Of a stretch of DNA of 64,000 nucleotides, positions 8,663-18,197 are shown piece after piece (within the stretch, counting starts at the first letter, position 1; each line of letters starts with the position of its first letter). The position numbers were made by a program, and so were the translations under genes. Below the pieces are notes generated by a model. That model was not told the origin of the DNA. It was given only the letters and a program-made list of their open reading frames with translations, and made no database searches. Source of the stretch: Agromyces albus (lineage in GTDB: Bacteria > Actinomycetota > Actinomycetes > Actinomycetales > Microbacteriaceae); assembly GCF_030815405.1 (NCBI RefSeq), contig NZ_JAUSWX010000001.1, positions 868,001 through 932,000 of the forward strand. The letters are read 5' to 3'.

Positions 8663-8701
8663 CGGATGCCGCGGCGGGATCACTCCCGGCCGCGGCATCC
8701 G
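8663..8701. terminator. Bidirectional terminator between ridA and acsA
   Basis: CGGATGCCGCGG (8663-8674) pairs perfectly with CCGCGGCATCCG (8690-8701), and the inner CGGG/CCCG bases can extend the stem. It fills the gap between two convergent genes. There is no long T-run on either side. The arms contain the genome-wide GGATGCCGC word. Confidence 0.7.
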
Positions 8702-8719
8702 TTCGTTCAGGGCCTGGCG

Positions 8720-10687
<1,968 letters not shown>

Positions 10688-10751
10688 GATTGTCCGGTCG
10701 CTCCTTCGCGAATGAATTCATGGTTGGGTCGCCTGCCCCAATCAGCACCTT

Positions 10752-10770
10752 ACCCGCCGCTTCGGCGGGT
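10752..10770 (-). promoter_or_regulatory. Leader hairpin upstream of acsA
   Basis: ACCCGCCG and CGGCGGGT form an eight-pair stem with a three-base loop about 65 bases upstream of the acsA start codon. No T-run follows toward acsA. It may be a leader structure or a promoter-proximal element; nothing more can be supported. Confidence 0.3.
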
Positions 10771-10845
10771 TCAGTAACCGCTCGTTCCACCGACGTCGTA
10801 GGCTGTAGCAATGCCACCCGAACGGGGGCTACCTGTGCCTTTGCT

Positions 10846-10859
10846 CACAGAATTCTGTG
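10846..10859. promoter_or_regulatory. 14-bp perfect palindrome upstream of the 6C RNA promoter
   Basis: CACAGAATTCTGTG is a perfect dyad 28 bases before the -35 element of the 6C RNA promoter and about 160 bases upstream of acsA. Its size and position suit a dimeric regulator controlling either direction. No matching second copy was found in the window. Confidence 0.45.
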
Positions 10860-10887
10860 TGTCGGCACAAATGGGGACAAAAAATGC

Positions 10888-10915
10888 TTGCGCATTGGTT
10901 CTCAGGCCGTATGCT
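10888..10915 (+). promoter_or_regulatory. Promoter of the 6C RNA
   Basis: TTGCGC (10888-10893) and TATGCT (10910-10915) separated by 16 bases form a sigma-A-type promoter. Transcription would begin about 10921-10923, just before the 6C RNA body. Confidence 0.6.
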
Positions 10916-10921
10916 GAGTAC

Positions 10922-11021
10922 CGCCCGAACACTCGTTTCGTGGCCTGCAGCGCTTGTGATTCCCCCCAATCCTTGCGCTGCCGAGGCGGCACCTGTTCCC
11001 CCCAATGGGTGCCGCCCCCTT
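10922..11021 (+). ncRNA. 6C small RNA
   Basis: Two hairpins, each with a run of six C in the loop, define the actinobacterial 6C RNA motif. Hairpin one has stem GCAGCGC (10947-10953) / GCGCTGC (10975-10981) with CCCCCC at 10962-10967. Hairpin two has stem GGCGGCACC (10985-10993) / GGTGCCGCC (11008-11016) with CCCCCC at 10998-11003, followed by a CCCTTTCG end that can act as terminator. In mycobacteria the 6C RNA lies at the same place, beside the Rv3660c-type Tad genes. In this RNA class the C-rich loops pair with target mRNAs. Confidence 0.9.
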
Positions 11022-11151
11022 TCGTTAACGGGCACTGCTTCGGTGGTCCCGGCGGATCGAGTCCTCCTCCACAACGGTGTGGGGGAGGCTCTTTCCGTAT
11101 CTGCCCGGCGACGGATGCATCAGCGCCGATGCGCGTGCCTACGCTCGCCGC

Positions 11152-12243
11152 ATGAGCATTCCCTTCGTCGCCACCCCGTCGTGGCAACCCGAGCCGGCCG
11201 AGTCCGCGCCGAGTGTCTCCGTGCGCACTGCAGTGCCGGCGGAGACCGGGCCGGGGGCCGCCGCCGCGGCATCCGATGCCGCCTCGTCGACCCCTCGCAA
11301 CGGAGCGCCGGGCGCCGCGGCGACCGACCTCTCGGTGCTCGGACCGCTCGAGCCGTTCGCGGCGACCGGTCCGGTCACCGACCTCTTCGTCAACGGCGCG
11401 TTCGGCCTGTGGATCGATCGCGGCGCGGGCGCTGAGCGGGCGTCGGCGTGGTCGGCCGACGAGGCCGAGGTGCGCTCGCTCGCCGTGCGGCTCATCGCTC
11501 GTGGGGGCCGGCACATCGACGAGGCCACCCCGGCCGTCGACGTGCGCCTCGGGCATGGCATCCGCGTTCACGCCGTGCTCCCGCCGGTGTCGAGCGGCGG
11601 AACCCTCATCTCGGTGCGCGTGCCCCGGGCCGCCGGCTTCTCACTCGCCGCGCTCGCCCGGGCGGGCATGCTCGACGTCGCGCAAGAGGCCAGGCTCCGC
11701 GAGGCGGTCGCGGCGCGCGAGAACCTGCTCGTCACGGGGGCCGGCGGCACCGGGAAGACCACGCTGCTCTCGGCACTGCTCGGCGAGGCGCCTGCGCGTG
11801 AGCGCATCGTCGTGATCGAAGACGTCGCCGAGCTGCAGGTCGGCCACCCGCACGTCGTCGCCCTCGAAGCGCGTCAGGCGAACCTCGAGGGCAGTGGCCG
11901 AGTCGGACTCGACGCCCTGCTTCGCGAGGCATTGCGCATGCGCCCCGACCGGCTCGTCGTCGGCGAGTGTCGTGGTGCGGAGCTCCGCGAGCTGCTCGCC
12001 GCGCTCAACACGGGCCACGACGGCGGCGCCGGCACGCTGCACGCGAACTCGCTCGCCGACGTTCCGGCACGGCTCGAGGCACTCGGTTCCATCGCCGGGC
12101 TCTCGCCCGACGCGGTCGCGAGGCAGACCGTGAGCGCCTTCGACCTCGTGCTCCACCTCGAGCGGGCAGGCGGCAAGCGCCGGCTCGCCCAGCTCGGCCG
12201 GTTCCGGCAAGACGGCGACCGGCTCGCCGTCGAGCCGTTGTGA
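11152..12243 (+). CDS. TadA/CpaF-type secretion ATPase
   Basis: Hexameric ATPase that powers assembly of Tad (Flp) pili, 363 residues, cytoplasmic face of the membrane. The first 60 residues are Ala/Pro-rich and low in complexity. The core has the NTE-like segment VTDLFVNGAFGLWIDRG, Walker A GAGGTGKTTLL (about residue 200), ERIVVIEDVAELQ (Walker B/Asp box) and the His-box region TGHDGGAGTLHANS. It is first in a compact operon of five Tad genes; the Ssd regulator that often precedes it is absent. The ATG at 11152 gives the usual family start; upstream in-frame sequence overlaps the 6C RNA region and is not conserved-looking. Confidence 0.92.
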   Translation: MSIPFVATPSWQPEPAESAPSVSVRTAVPAETGPGAAAAASDAASSTPRNGAPGAAATDLSVLGPLEPFAATGPVTDLFVNGAFGLWIDRGAGAERASAWSADEAEVRSLAVRLIARGGRHIDEATPAVDVRLGHGIRVHAVLPPVSSGGTLISVRVPRAAGFSLAALARAGMLDVAQEARLREAVAARENLLVTGAGGTGKTTLLSALLGEAPARERIVVIEDVAELQVGHPHVVALEARQANLEGSGRVGLDALLREALRMRPDRLVVGECRGAELRELLAALNTGHDGGAGTLHANSLADVPARLEALGSIAGLSPDAVARQTVSAFDLVLHLERAGGKRRLAQLGRFRQDGDRLAVEPL

Positions 12244-13262
12244 GCATGCGCGGGCTCGCTGCTCGCGCCGTCACAGCCATGATCGCCCTCCGGCGCCGGC
12301 CCGATCCCGCCGCGGAGGTCGACGCGATCGCCGCGATCACCGAGAGGTTGGCCGTGCTGCTCGCCGCGGGCGTCTCGGCATCGACGGCGTGGAGCCATGT
12401 GGGGGAGCCGGCGCAGACGAGCGGCGACGCCCGTGCGGTGCCCGCCGCGGCATCCCTCGCCGACGCCGCGGTGCTCGCGGCCGCGGCGAGGGCGGCGTCG
12501 GGCGGCGACCCGGTGGCGCTGGCGATCGCCGAAGCGCGCGCGGCCCACTCCGCGGCATCCGGAGCCTGGTCGGTACTGGCGGCAGCGTGGTCGGTGGCCG
12601 CCGAGTCGGGTGCGCCGCTCGCGTCGAGCCTGCGGAGTCTCGCGGGCTCCCTTCGCGACGAGGCGCAGTTGCGCCGTGAGGTGCGAGTGGCGCTGGCCGG
12701 GCCTGCGGCCAGCGCCCGACTCGTCACCGCGCTGCCGCTCATTGCGATCGTCTTCGGCACGGCACTCGGATTCGACACGCTGGCAGTGCTCTTCGGCAAT
12801 CCGCTCGGTCTCGCGTGCCTGGCACTCGGCGCCGGATTCCTCTGGACGGGTCGGCGCTGGAACACGGCCCTCGCGTCGCGTGCCTCGCGCGGGCGCGCCG
12901 ATGCCGGACTCGAACTCGAACTCCTCGCGATCGCGATGTCGGGCGGCACGTCGATCGAGCGCGCTCGAGCCATCGCTCGCGACGCGATGGCCGAGCACGT
13001 GCCGGTCGCGGGCGATGGCCGGGAGGTCGAAGCGGTCCTCGGCCTCGCGGCGAGGGCCGGCGCGCCGGTCGCCGAGCTGCTGCGCGCCGAAGCCTTCCGT
13101 CTGCGGCGCTCGGCGCGTGCAGCGGGTGAGGCGCGCGCTGCGACCCTCGGCGTTCGGCTCATGCTCCCGCTCGGGCTGTGCGTGCTGCCGGCGTTCGTGC
13201 TGCTCGGCGTCGCGCCCCTCATGATCTCCGTCATCACCGGCACCCTCGGCGGTGCCGGGTGA
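12240..13262 (+). CDS. TadB/TadC-like inner-membrane platform protein (T2SSF domain)
   Basis: Membrane platform protein of the Tad pilus machine, about 340 residues in one chain rather than separate TadB and TadC. It has an N-terminal cytoplasmic helical domain, hydrophobic pairs near residues 160-205 (LVTALPLIAIVFGTALGF and PLGLACLALGAGFLW), a second helical domain with LELLAIAMSGGTSIERA, and a C-terminal membrane pair (LMLPLGLCVLPAFVLLG). The GTG at 12240 overlaps the TadA stop as GTGA; an ATG at 12246 is the alternative start. It is probably the partner of the preceding ATPase. Confidence 0.88.
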   Translation: MSMRGLAARAVTAMIALRRRPDPAAEVDAIAAITERLAVLLAAGVSASTAWSHVGEPAQTSGDARAVPAAASLADAAVLAAAARAASGGDPVALAIAEARAAHSAASGAWSVLAAAWSVAAESGAPLASSLRSLAGSLRDEAQLRREVRVALAGPAASARLVTALPLIAIVFGTALGFDTLAVLFGNPLGLACLALGAGFLWTGRRWNTALASRASRGRADAGLELELLAIAMSGGTSIERARAIARDAMAEHVPVAGDGREVEAVLGLAARAGAPVAELLRAEAFRLRRSARAAGEARAATLGVRLMLPLGLCVLPAFVLLGVAPLMISVITGTLGGAG

Positions 13263-13336
13263 CGGCCAACGCTCGTGCCGCCACCCGCTGAGACCTCGGC
13301 ACACCGAAACCTCGGCACTACAGGAAGGAACACCTC

Positions 13337-13606
13337 ATGCACGAACTCGCCACACCGATCGAGGCCGTCGAGCGCGACAGCTCGTCGGCGATACCGGGTC
13401 ATCGCTCGCCGAGGCGCTGCATCCGCGCCGGGCTCCGCACCGTCGCACGGCGCCTCGCCGGAGAACGAGGTGCAGCGACGGCCGAATATGCGGTGGCCAC
13501 GATGGCCGCGGTCGGCTTCGCCGGTCTCCTCGTGCTCATCCTGCGCGGAGACGAGGTACGCGGCATCCTCACCGACCTCGTGCGGAATGCGCTCACCGTC
13601 GGCTGA
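13337..13606 (+). CDS. DUF4244/Flp-pilin-like small membrane protein
   Basis: Protein of 89 residues likely to be the major Flp-type pilin. A basic N-terminal leader (RRCIRAGLRTVARRL) is followed by GERGAATAEYAVATMAAVGF. The Gly-x(n)-Glu pattern before a hydrophobic helix is that of prepilins, with cleavage expected near AGERG/AATAEY. An AGGAAGG ribosome-binding site lies six bases before the ATG. It is third in the Tad operon, where DUF4244 genes are regularly found, and the next gene overlaps its 3' end. No prepilin peptidase gene is in the window. Confidence 0.85.
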   Translation: MHELATPIEAVERDSSSAIPGHRSPRRCIRAGLRTVARRLAGERGAATAEYAVATMAAVGFAGLLVLILRGDEVRGILTDLVRNALTVG

Positions 13607-13931
13607 CCGCGACCGGGGCAGCGTGACCGCGGAGTTCGCGGTCGCGCTGCCTGCGATCGCACTCGTGCTCGCGGCGTGCCTCGCGTCGGTCCAGCTCATC
13701 GCCCAGCAGGTGCGGCTGACGGATGCCGCGGCCGACGCCGCCCGTGCGCTCGGCCGTGGGGAGTCGGCCGCCGAGGCGGGCGCGATCGCCGACCGGGTCT
13801 CTGGAGGCGCCGCGCTCGGCGTCGCCGTCGACGGGATGTTCGTCTGCGCAACGCTCAGCACGCCGGGCGACGGGCTCCTCGCCGCGATCGAGTTGCGCGC
13901 GGAATCGTGCGCGGTGACGGGCGGGCGATGA
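13587..13931 (+). CDS. TadE-family minor pilin
   Basis: Tad pilus pseudopilin of 114 residues. GSVTAEFAVALPAIALVLAACL near the N-terminus is the TadE motif, with Glu five residues into the hydrophobic helix. The rest is a short extracytoplasmic domain with two cysteines (MFVCATLS and ESCAVTG) that could form a disulfide. The ATG at 13587 overlaps the upstream pilin gene by 20 bases in another frame, and its own stop overlaps the next start as ATGA. It acts with the neighbouring pilin-like proteins. Confidence 0.88.
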   Translation: MRSPSADRDRGSVTAEFAVALPAIALVLAACLASVQLIAQQVRLTDAAADAARALGRGESAAEAGAIADRVSGGAALGVAVDGMFVCATLSTPGDGLLAAIELRAESCAVTGGR

Positions 13932-14284
13932 TGCGGCGATCGATCGGCGACGAGGGCGGCGCGGCATCCGTGCTCGCCCTCGGCATCGTCGGCGCGATCG
14001 TCGCGCTCACCATCGCCGTCGTGCCCATGCTCACGGTGTTCGTGGCGTCGCAGCGGGCCGCCAACGCAGCGGATGCCGCGGCGCTCGCCGCTGCCGACGC
14101 GACCTCCGGTGCCGTGCCCGGCGTGCCCTGTCAGCTCGCGGGGCACGTGGCGGCGCGCAACGGCGCCACCCTAGGCGCGTGCGAGGCTCGGGGGCCAGCG
14201 GCATCCGTCACCGTGACGGTTTCCGTGCTCGGCTTCGAGCTCGACGCCTCAGCGAGGGCAGGGCCCCCGCAATGGTCGGGCTGA
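13928..14284 (+). CDS. Rv3654c-family TadE/TadG-like protein
   Basis: Protein of 118 residues with an N-terminal DEGGAASVLALGIVGAIVALT helix like that of Rv3654c and the TadE-like proteins that close actinobacterial Tad operons. After the single membrane segment come AANAADAAALAAADA, the hallmark of putative Flp-like secreted proteins, and a Cys pair (GVPCQLAG, LGACEARG). It starts at ATGATG overlapping the previous stop. It is the last gene of the operon and converges with a small gene on the minus strand. Its role in the pilus is assumed from context. Confidence 0.85.
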   Translation: MMRRSIGDEGGAASVLALGIVGAIVALTIAVVPMLTVFVASQRAANAADAAALAAADATSGAVPGVPCQLAGHVAARNGATLGACEARGPAASVTVTVSVLGFELDASARAGPPQWSG

Positions 14285-14286
14285 GC

Positions 14287-14523
14287 TCAGACGAAGACGG
14301 TCTCGACGAAGCGGTACTCGACCGCGGTCGGCCTGTCGTCGTCGTCTGCGCTGAACTCGAGGCCGGCGGCGCGCGAGTACACGTAGTGCTTGCCGTGCTC
14401 GGCGCCCAGCTCCAACCGCGGACGTGGATCGCCCGATTCGAGGAAGGGCGTTGCGACCGTCTTGCCCTCGAGTGGTCCGTCGATCAGCTTTGCGGTGTAC
14501 GAGCCGGTGGTTGACGTATCCAT
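14287..14523 (-). CDS. Conserved small hypothetical protein
   Basis: Protein of 78 residues, acidic, with no membrane segment. It has a conserved-looking core (SYTAKLIDGPLEGKTV, then FLESGDPRPRLEL and KHYVYSRAAGLEF). Similar short proteins are usual next to topA in Microbacteriaceae as I remember them, but no function is known. The start at 14523 is supported by a GGAGGAG motif nine bases upstream. It is convergent with the Tad operon (two-base gap) and divergent from topA. Confidence 0.75.
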   Translation of the reverse strand: MDTSTTGSYTAKLIDGPLEGKTVATPFLESGDPRPRLELGAEHGKHYVYSRAAGLEFSADDDDRPTAVEYRFVETVFV

Positions 14524-14577
14524 GCGGGCAATTCTCCTCCGACCGCCACGATCCGCAAGGGCTCGACGCGCGACGAC

Positions 14578-14675
14578 GGTGTGTGCCATTTGGCGACGGG
14601 CATCGGTGCACTCACGGTGAGGGTGTGTATGGTGTGGCTGTCGGCGCAGCGAGTCGCCGGTCGATGGCACACACC
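14578..14675. repeat. Long inverted repeat around the topA promoter region
   Basis: GGTGTGTGCCAT at 14578-14589 is exactly complementary to ATGGCACACACC at 14664-14675. GTCGCC and its complement lie just inside both arms at slightly different spacing. The 74 bases between contain GTGTGTATGGTGTGG, where TATGGT could be the topA -10 element. It may be an operator pair or a supercoiling-sensitive cruciform; see findings. Confidence 0.5.
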
Positions 14676-14735
14676 GCTCGGGGGCGCGGCATTCATGTGC
14701 GTTCCCGTCTCAAATGTTGGAATAAGAGGAGTCTG

Positions 14736-17537
14736 GTGTCAGGCGCGAAGAAATTGGTCATCGTAGAGTCGCCGACCAAGATGAAGTCGATCGCCCAGTA
14801 TCTGGGTGAGGGCTACGAAGTGCTGTCGTCGGTCGGGCACATCCGCGACCTGATCGAGCCGAAGAACCTGCCCGCCGAGCTCAAGAAGGGCTCGCTCGGC
14901 AAGTTCTCGGTCGACGTCGAGCACGGGTTCGAGCCGTACTACGTCGTCTCCGACTCGAAGAAGAAGACCGTCGCCGACTTGAAGCGCGCGCTGAAGAACG
15001 CCGACGAGCTCCTGCTCGCGACTGATGAGGACCGCGAGGGCGAAGCCATCGCGTGGCACCTCCTGCAGGAGCTGAAGCCCAAGGTTCCGGTTCGCCGAAT
15101 GGTCTTCCACGAGATCACGAAAGACGCGATCGAGAAGGCGAAGGACAACACCCGCGAGCTCGACACCGCCCTCGTCGACGCGCAGGAGACCCGCCGCATC
15201 CTCGACCGTCTCTACGGCTACGAGGTGTCGCCGGTGCTGTGGCGCAAGGTCGGCCCCGGCCTGTCGGCCGGCCGCGTGCAGTCGGCTGCGACCCGGCTTG
15301 TCGTCGATCGCGAACGCGAACGGCTCGCGTTCGTCGCCGCAGGCTACTGGGATCTCATCGGACGCTTCGCGAGCGGTGAGGCGGCGTCCGCCTTCGAAGC
15401 ACGGCTCGTGCGCCTCGGCGGGCAGCGCGTCGCCACCGGCCGCGATTTCGACGACTCCGGCCGCCTCAAGAGCTCGGCCGTCGTGCTCAACGAGCCGGCA
15501 GCGCACGCGCTCGTCACCGCGCTGCGTGCCGAGGGCGTGAATCGCACCGTCTCGAAGGTCGAATCGAAGCCCTACTCCAGGCGGCCCGCTGCCCCGTTCA
15601 CGACCTCGACGCTGCAGCAGGAGTCGGCGCGCAAGCTCCGCCTCTCGGCGCGCGACACGATGCGCGTCGCGCAGTCGCTCTACGAGAACGGCTACATCAC
15701 CTATATGCGAACCGACTCGGTGTCGCTCTCGCAGCAGGCGATCACGGCGGCTCGCGCGCAGGCGACCGCGCTCTACGGAGCCGATTCGATTCCCGACAAG
15801 CCGCGCGTCTACTCCGGCAAGAGCAAGAACGCCCAAGAGGCGCACGAGGCGATCCGCCCCTCGGGCGAGGTTTTCCGCACGCCGTCCGAGCTGCAGAGCG
15901 TGCTGCGCGGCAGCGAGTTCAAGCTCTACGACCTCATCTGGAAGCGCACCGTCGCATCGCAGATGGCCGATGCGAAGGGTCAGACCGCGACCGTCACGAT
16001 CGAGGTCGGTCCCACGGCGACGGATGCTTCAGCCCCCGCCGAGGCATCCGTGCCCATCGCCGGCGCCATCGCCGAGTTCACCGCGAGCGGCACCGTCATC
16101 ACCTTCCGCGGCTTCCTCGCGGCCTATGAGGAGAGCCGCGACGAGGAGCGCAACGCCGACGAGACGCCGGGCGAGGCGAAGCTGCCGCCGCTCACCGAGG
16201 GCCAGGCGCTCGCGCTCGCCGAGCTCGAGGCGAAGGGCCACGAGACCAGCCCGCCCCCGCGCTACACCGAGGCGAGCCTCGTGAAGCGGCTCGAGGAGCT
16301 CGGCATCGGCCGTCCCTCCACCTTCGCGTCGATCATCTCGACGATCCTCGACCGCGGCTACGTCACGCAGCGCGGCCAGGCACTCGTGCCGAGCTGGATC
16401 GCCTTCTCGGTCGTGCGCCTGCTCGAGGAGCATTTCGGCGACCTCGTCGAATACGACTTCACCGCCGAGATGGAAGACGACCTCGACCGGATCGCCTCGG
16501 GCGAGGCCGACCGGGTCGACTGGCTGAACGGCTTCTACTTCGGCTCAGAGACGCACCGCGGGCTCCGCCAGGTCGTCGACAACCTCGGCGACATCGACGC
16601 GCGCGAGATCAACTCGGTCGTGATCGCCCCCGACATCACCCTGCGCATCGGCAAGTACGGCCCCTACCTCGAGACGGTGGATCCGGATGCCGAGGCCGAC
16701 GCACCGCCGCGCCGCGTCAACCTCCCCACCGAACTCGCCCCCGACGAGCTCACCGAGGCCAAGGCCCGCGAGCTCATCGAGGCGCCGGTGCAGGGCGACC
16801 GGGTGCTCGGCGAGAACCCCGAGAACGGCAAGCAGGTCGTCTTGAAAGACGGGCGGTTCGGCCCGTATGTGACCGAAGTCGAGCCCGAGCCCGAGGCCGC
16901 GCCTGAGGCATCCGTCGATGCAGCGACCGGCGAGGTCATCGAGCCGGCAAAGCCGAAACGCGCCGCGAAGAAGGTCGCAGCGGCCAAGCCGCGCACGGCC
17001 TCGCTGTTCAAGAGCATGGAGCCGGCGGAACTCGACCTCGAGACGGCGCTGAAACTGCTCGACCTGCCGCGCGTCGTCGGCGCCGACCCCGAGTCGGGCG
17101 ACGAGATCACCGCGCAGAACGGCCGCTACGGTCCGTATCTGAAGAAGGGCGCCGACACGCGCACCCTGCCGAGCGAGGACGCGATCTTCGAGATCGACCT
17201 CGACGGTGCACTCGCGCTCTATGCACAGCCGAAGTACGGTGCCCGCAGCGCGTCGAGCGCACTCAAGGAGTTCGAGAACGACCCGGTGAGCGGCAAGCCG
17301 ATCAAGGTGAAAGACGGCCGATTCGGTCCCTACGTCACGGACGGCACGACCAACGCCACGATCCCGCGGGCCGAGTCGGTCGAGGAGATCACCTTCGAGC
17401 GAGCCGTCGAGCTGCTGCAGATCAAGCGCGACAAGGGCCCCGCCGCGCCGCGTGCGAAGCGAACGACCACCGCGCGCACGACCACCGCCAAGAAGGCACC
17501 CGCGAAGAAGGCGCCGGCCAAGAAGAGCACGTCGTGA
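14736..17537 (+). CDS. topA: DNA topoisomerase I
   Basis: Type IA topoisomerase that relaxes negative supercoils, 933 residues. TOPRIM domain at the N-terminus (KKLVIVESPTKMKSI and LLATDEDREGEAIAWHL). The active-site tyrosine is Tyr323 in GYITYMRTDSVS. The core ends near residue 600. The C-terminal part lacks zinc fingers and has repeated DGRFGPYVT-type modules (three to four copies), then a Lys/Ala tail (TAKKAPAKKAPAKK), as in other actinobacteria. The GTG start at 14736 follows a GAGGAG five bases upstream. It overlaps tmk by four bases (GTGA). Confidence 0.98.
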   Translation: MSGAKKLVIVESPTKMKSIAQYLGEGYEVLSSVGHIRDLIEPKNLPAELKKGSLGKFSVDVEHGFEPYYVVSDSKKKTVADLKRALKNADELLLATDEDREGEAIAWHLLQELKPKVPVRRMVFHEITKDAIEKAKDNTRELDTALVDAQETRRILDRLYGYEVSPVLWRKVGPGLSAGRVQSAATRLVVDRERERLAFVAAGYWDLIGRFASGEAASAFEARLVRLGGQRVATGRDFDDSGRLKSSAVVLNEPAAHALVTALRAEGVNRTVSKVESKPYSRRPAAPFTTSTLQQESARKLRLSARDTMRVAQSLYENGYITYMRTDSVSLSQQAITAARAQATALYGADSIPDKPRVYSGKSKNAQEAHEAIRPSGEVFRTPSELQSVLRGSEFKLYDLIWKRTVASQMADAKGQTATVTIEVGPTATDASAPAEASVPIAGAIAEFTASGTVITFRGFLAAYEESRDEERNADETPGEAKLPPLTEGQALALAELEAKGHETSPPPRYTEASLVKRLEELGIGRPSTFASIISTILDRGYVTQRGQALVPSWIAFSVVRLLEEHFGDLVEYDFTAEMEDDLDRIASGEADRVDWLNGFYFGSETHRGLRQVVDNLGDIDAREINSVVIAPDITLRIGKYGPYLETVDPDAEADAPPRRVNLPTELAPDELTEAKARELIEAPVQGDRVLGENPENGKQVVLKDGRFGPYVTEVEPEPEAAPEASVDAATGEVIEPAKPKRAAKKVAAAKPRTASLFKSMEPAELDLETALKLLDLPRVVGADPESGDEITAQNGRYGPYLKKGADTRTLPSEDAIFEIDLDGALALYAQPKYGARSASSALKEFENDPVSGKPIKVKDGRFGPYVTDGTTNATIPRAESVEEITFERAVELLQIKRDKGPAAPRAKRTTTARTTTAKKAPAKKAPAKKSTS

Positions 17538-18154
17538 GCTCGGGCGTCTTCATCACCCTCGAGGGCGGCGACGGCTCCGGCAAGACCACGCAGGCAGAAC
17601 TGCTCGACCGCTGGCTCTCCGAGCAGGGTCGCACAGTGCTGCGCACTCGCGAACCCGGCGGCACCGAGGTCGGCGTCGAGGTTCGCGAGATCGTGCTGCA
17701 CCACCGCGGCGACATCACGCCCCGGGCCGAGGCGCTGCTCTACGCGGCCGACCGCGCCCATCACGTCGCCACCGTCGTGCGTCCGGCGCTCGAACGCGGC
17801 GATGTGGTCATCCAGGATCGCTACATCGACTCGTCGGTTGCCTACCAGGGCGTCGGCCGGGTGCTCGACCCCGACGCGATCCGCGGCCTCTCCGAATGGG
17901 CCACCGAAGGGCTCCGACCCGACCTCACGATCCTGCTCGACCTCGACGCCGGTGCAGCGCGAGGACGTCTCGACGAGGCGCGCACAAGGTACGACCGGCT
18001 CGAGGCCGAGGCATCCGAGTTCCACGACCGCGTACGCAACGCCTACCTCGCGATCGCCGCAGCCGAGCCCGACCGCTTCCTCGTGGTCGACGCGGCGCTG
18101 GCCGCCGACGAGATCGCCGCATCCATCCGCCCGCGCGTCGCCGAACTCCTCTGA
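17534..18154 (+). CDS. tmk: Thymidylate kinase
   Basis: Phosphorylates dTMP to dTDP in DNA precursor synthesis; 206 residues, normal length. P-loop EGGDGSGKTTQAELL at residues 9-23, TREPGGTEVG (the DR(E/Y) segment that binds dTMP) and the QDRYIDSSVAYQG loop with Arg for phosphate contact are all present. GTG start overlaps the topA stop, and holB follows after 43 bases, an order conserved in Actinobacteria. Confidence 0.97.
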   Translation: MSSGVFITLEGGDGSGKTTQAELLDRWLSEQGRTVLRTREPGGTEVGVEVREIVLHHRGDITPRAEALLYAADRAHHVATVVRPALERGDVVIQDRYIDSSVAYQGVGRVLDPDAIRGLSEWATEGLRPDLTILLDLDAGAARGRLDEARTRYDRLEAEASEFHDRVRNAYLAIAAAEPDRFLVVDAALAADEIAASIRPRVAELL

Positions 18155-18197
18155 GATCGAGCGGGCCACGGTCGGCGGCGGAAGGTAGCGTGGAACC

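Noticed and set aside
8663..8701. Perfect hairpin considered as a mobile palindromic element like A or B
   Set aside because: It is only 39 bp, sits between convergent stops and is made of the general GGATGCCGC word. A bidirectional terminator is the simpler reading, as also for 42036-42071 and 55725-55754.
12005..14146. 713-codon open frame on the minus strand
   Set aside because: Antisense of the Tad operon; Ser/Arg/Ala-rich composition without motifs, while the plus-strand genes have clear family signatures and overlaps.
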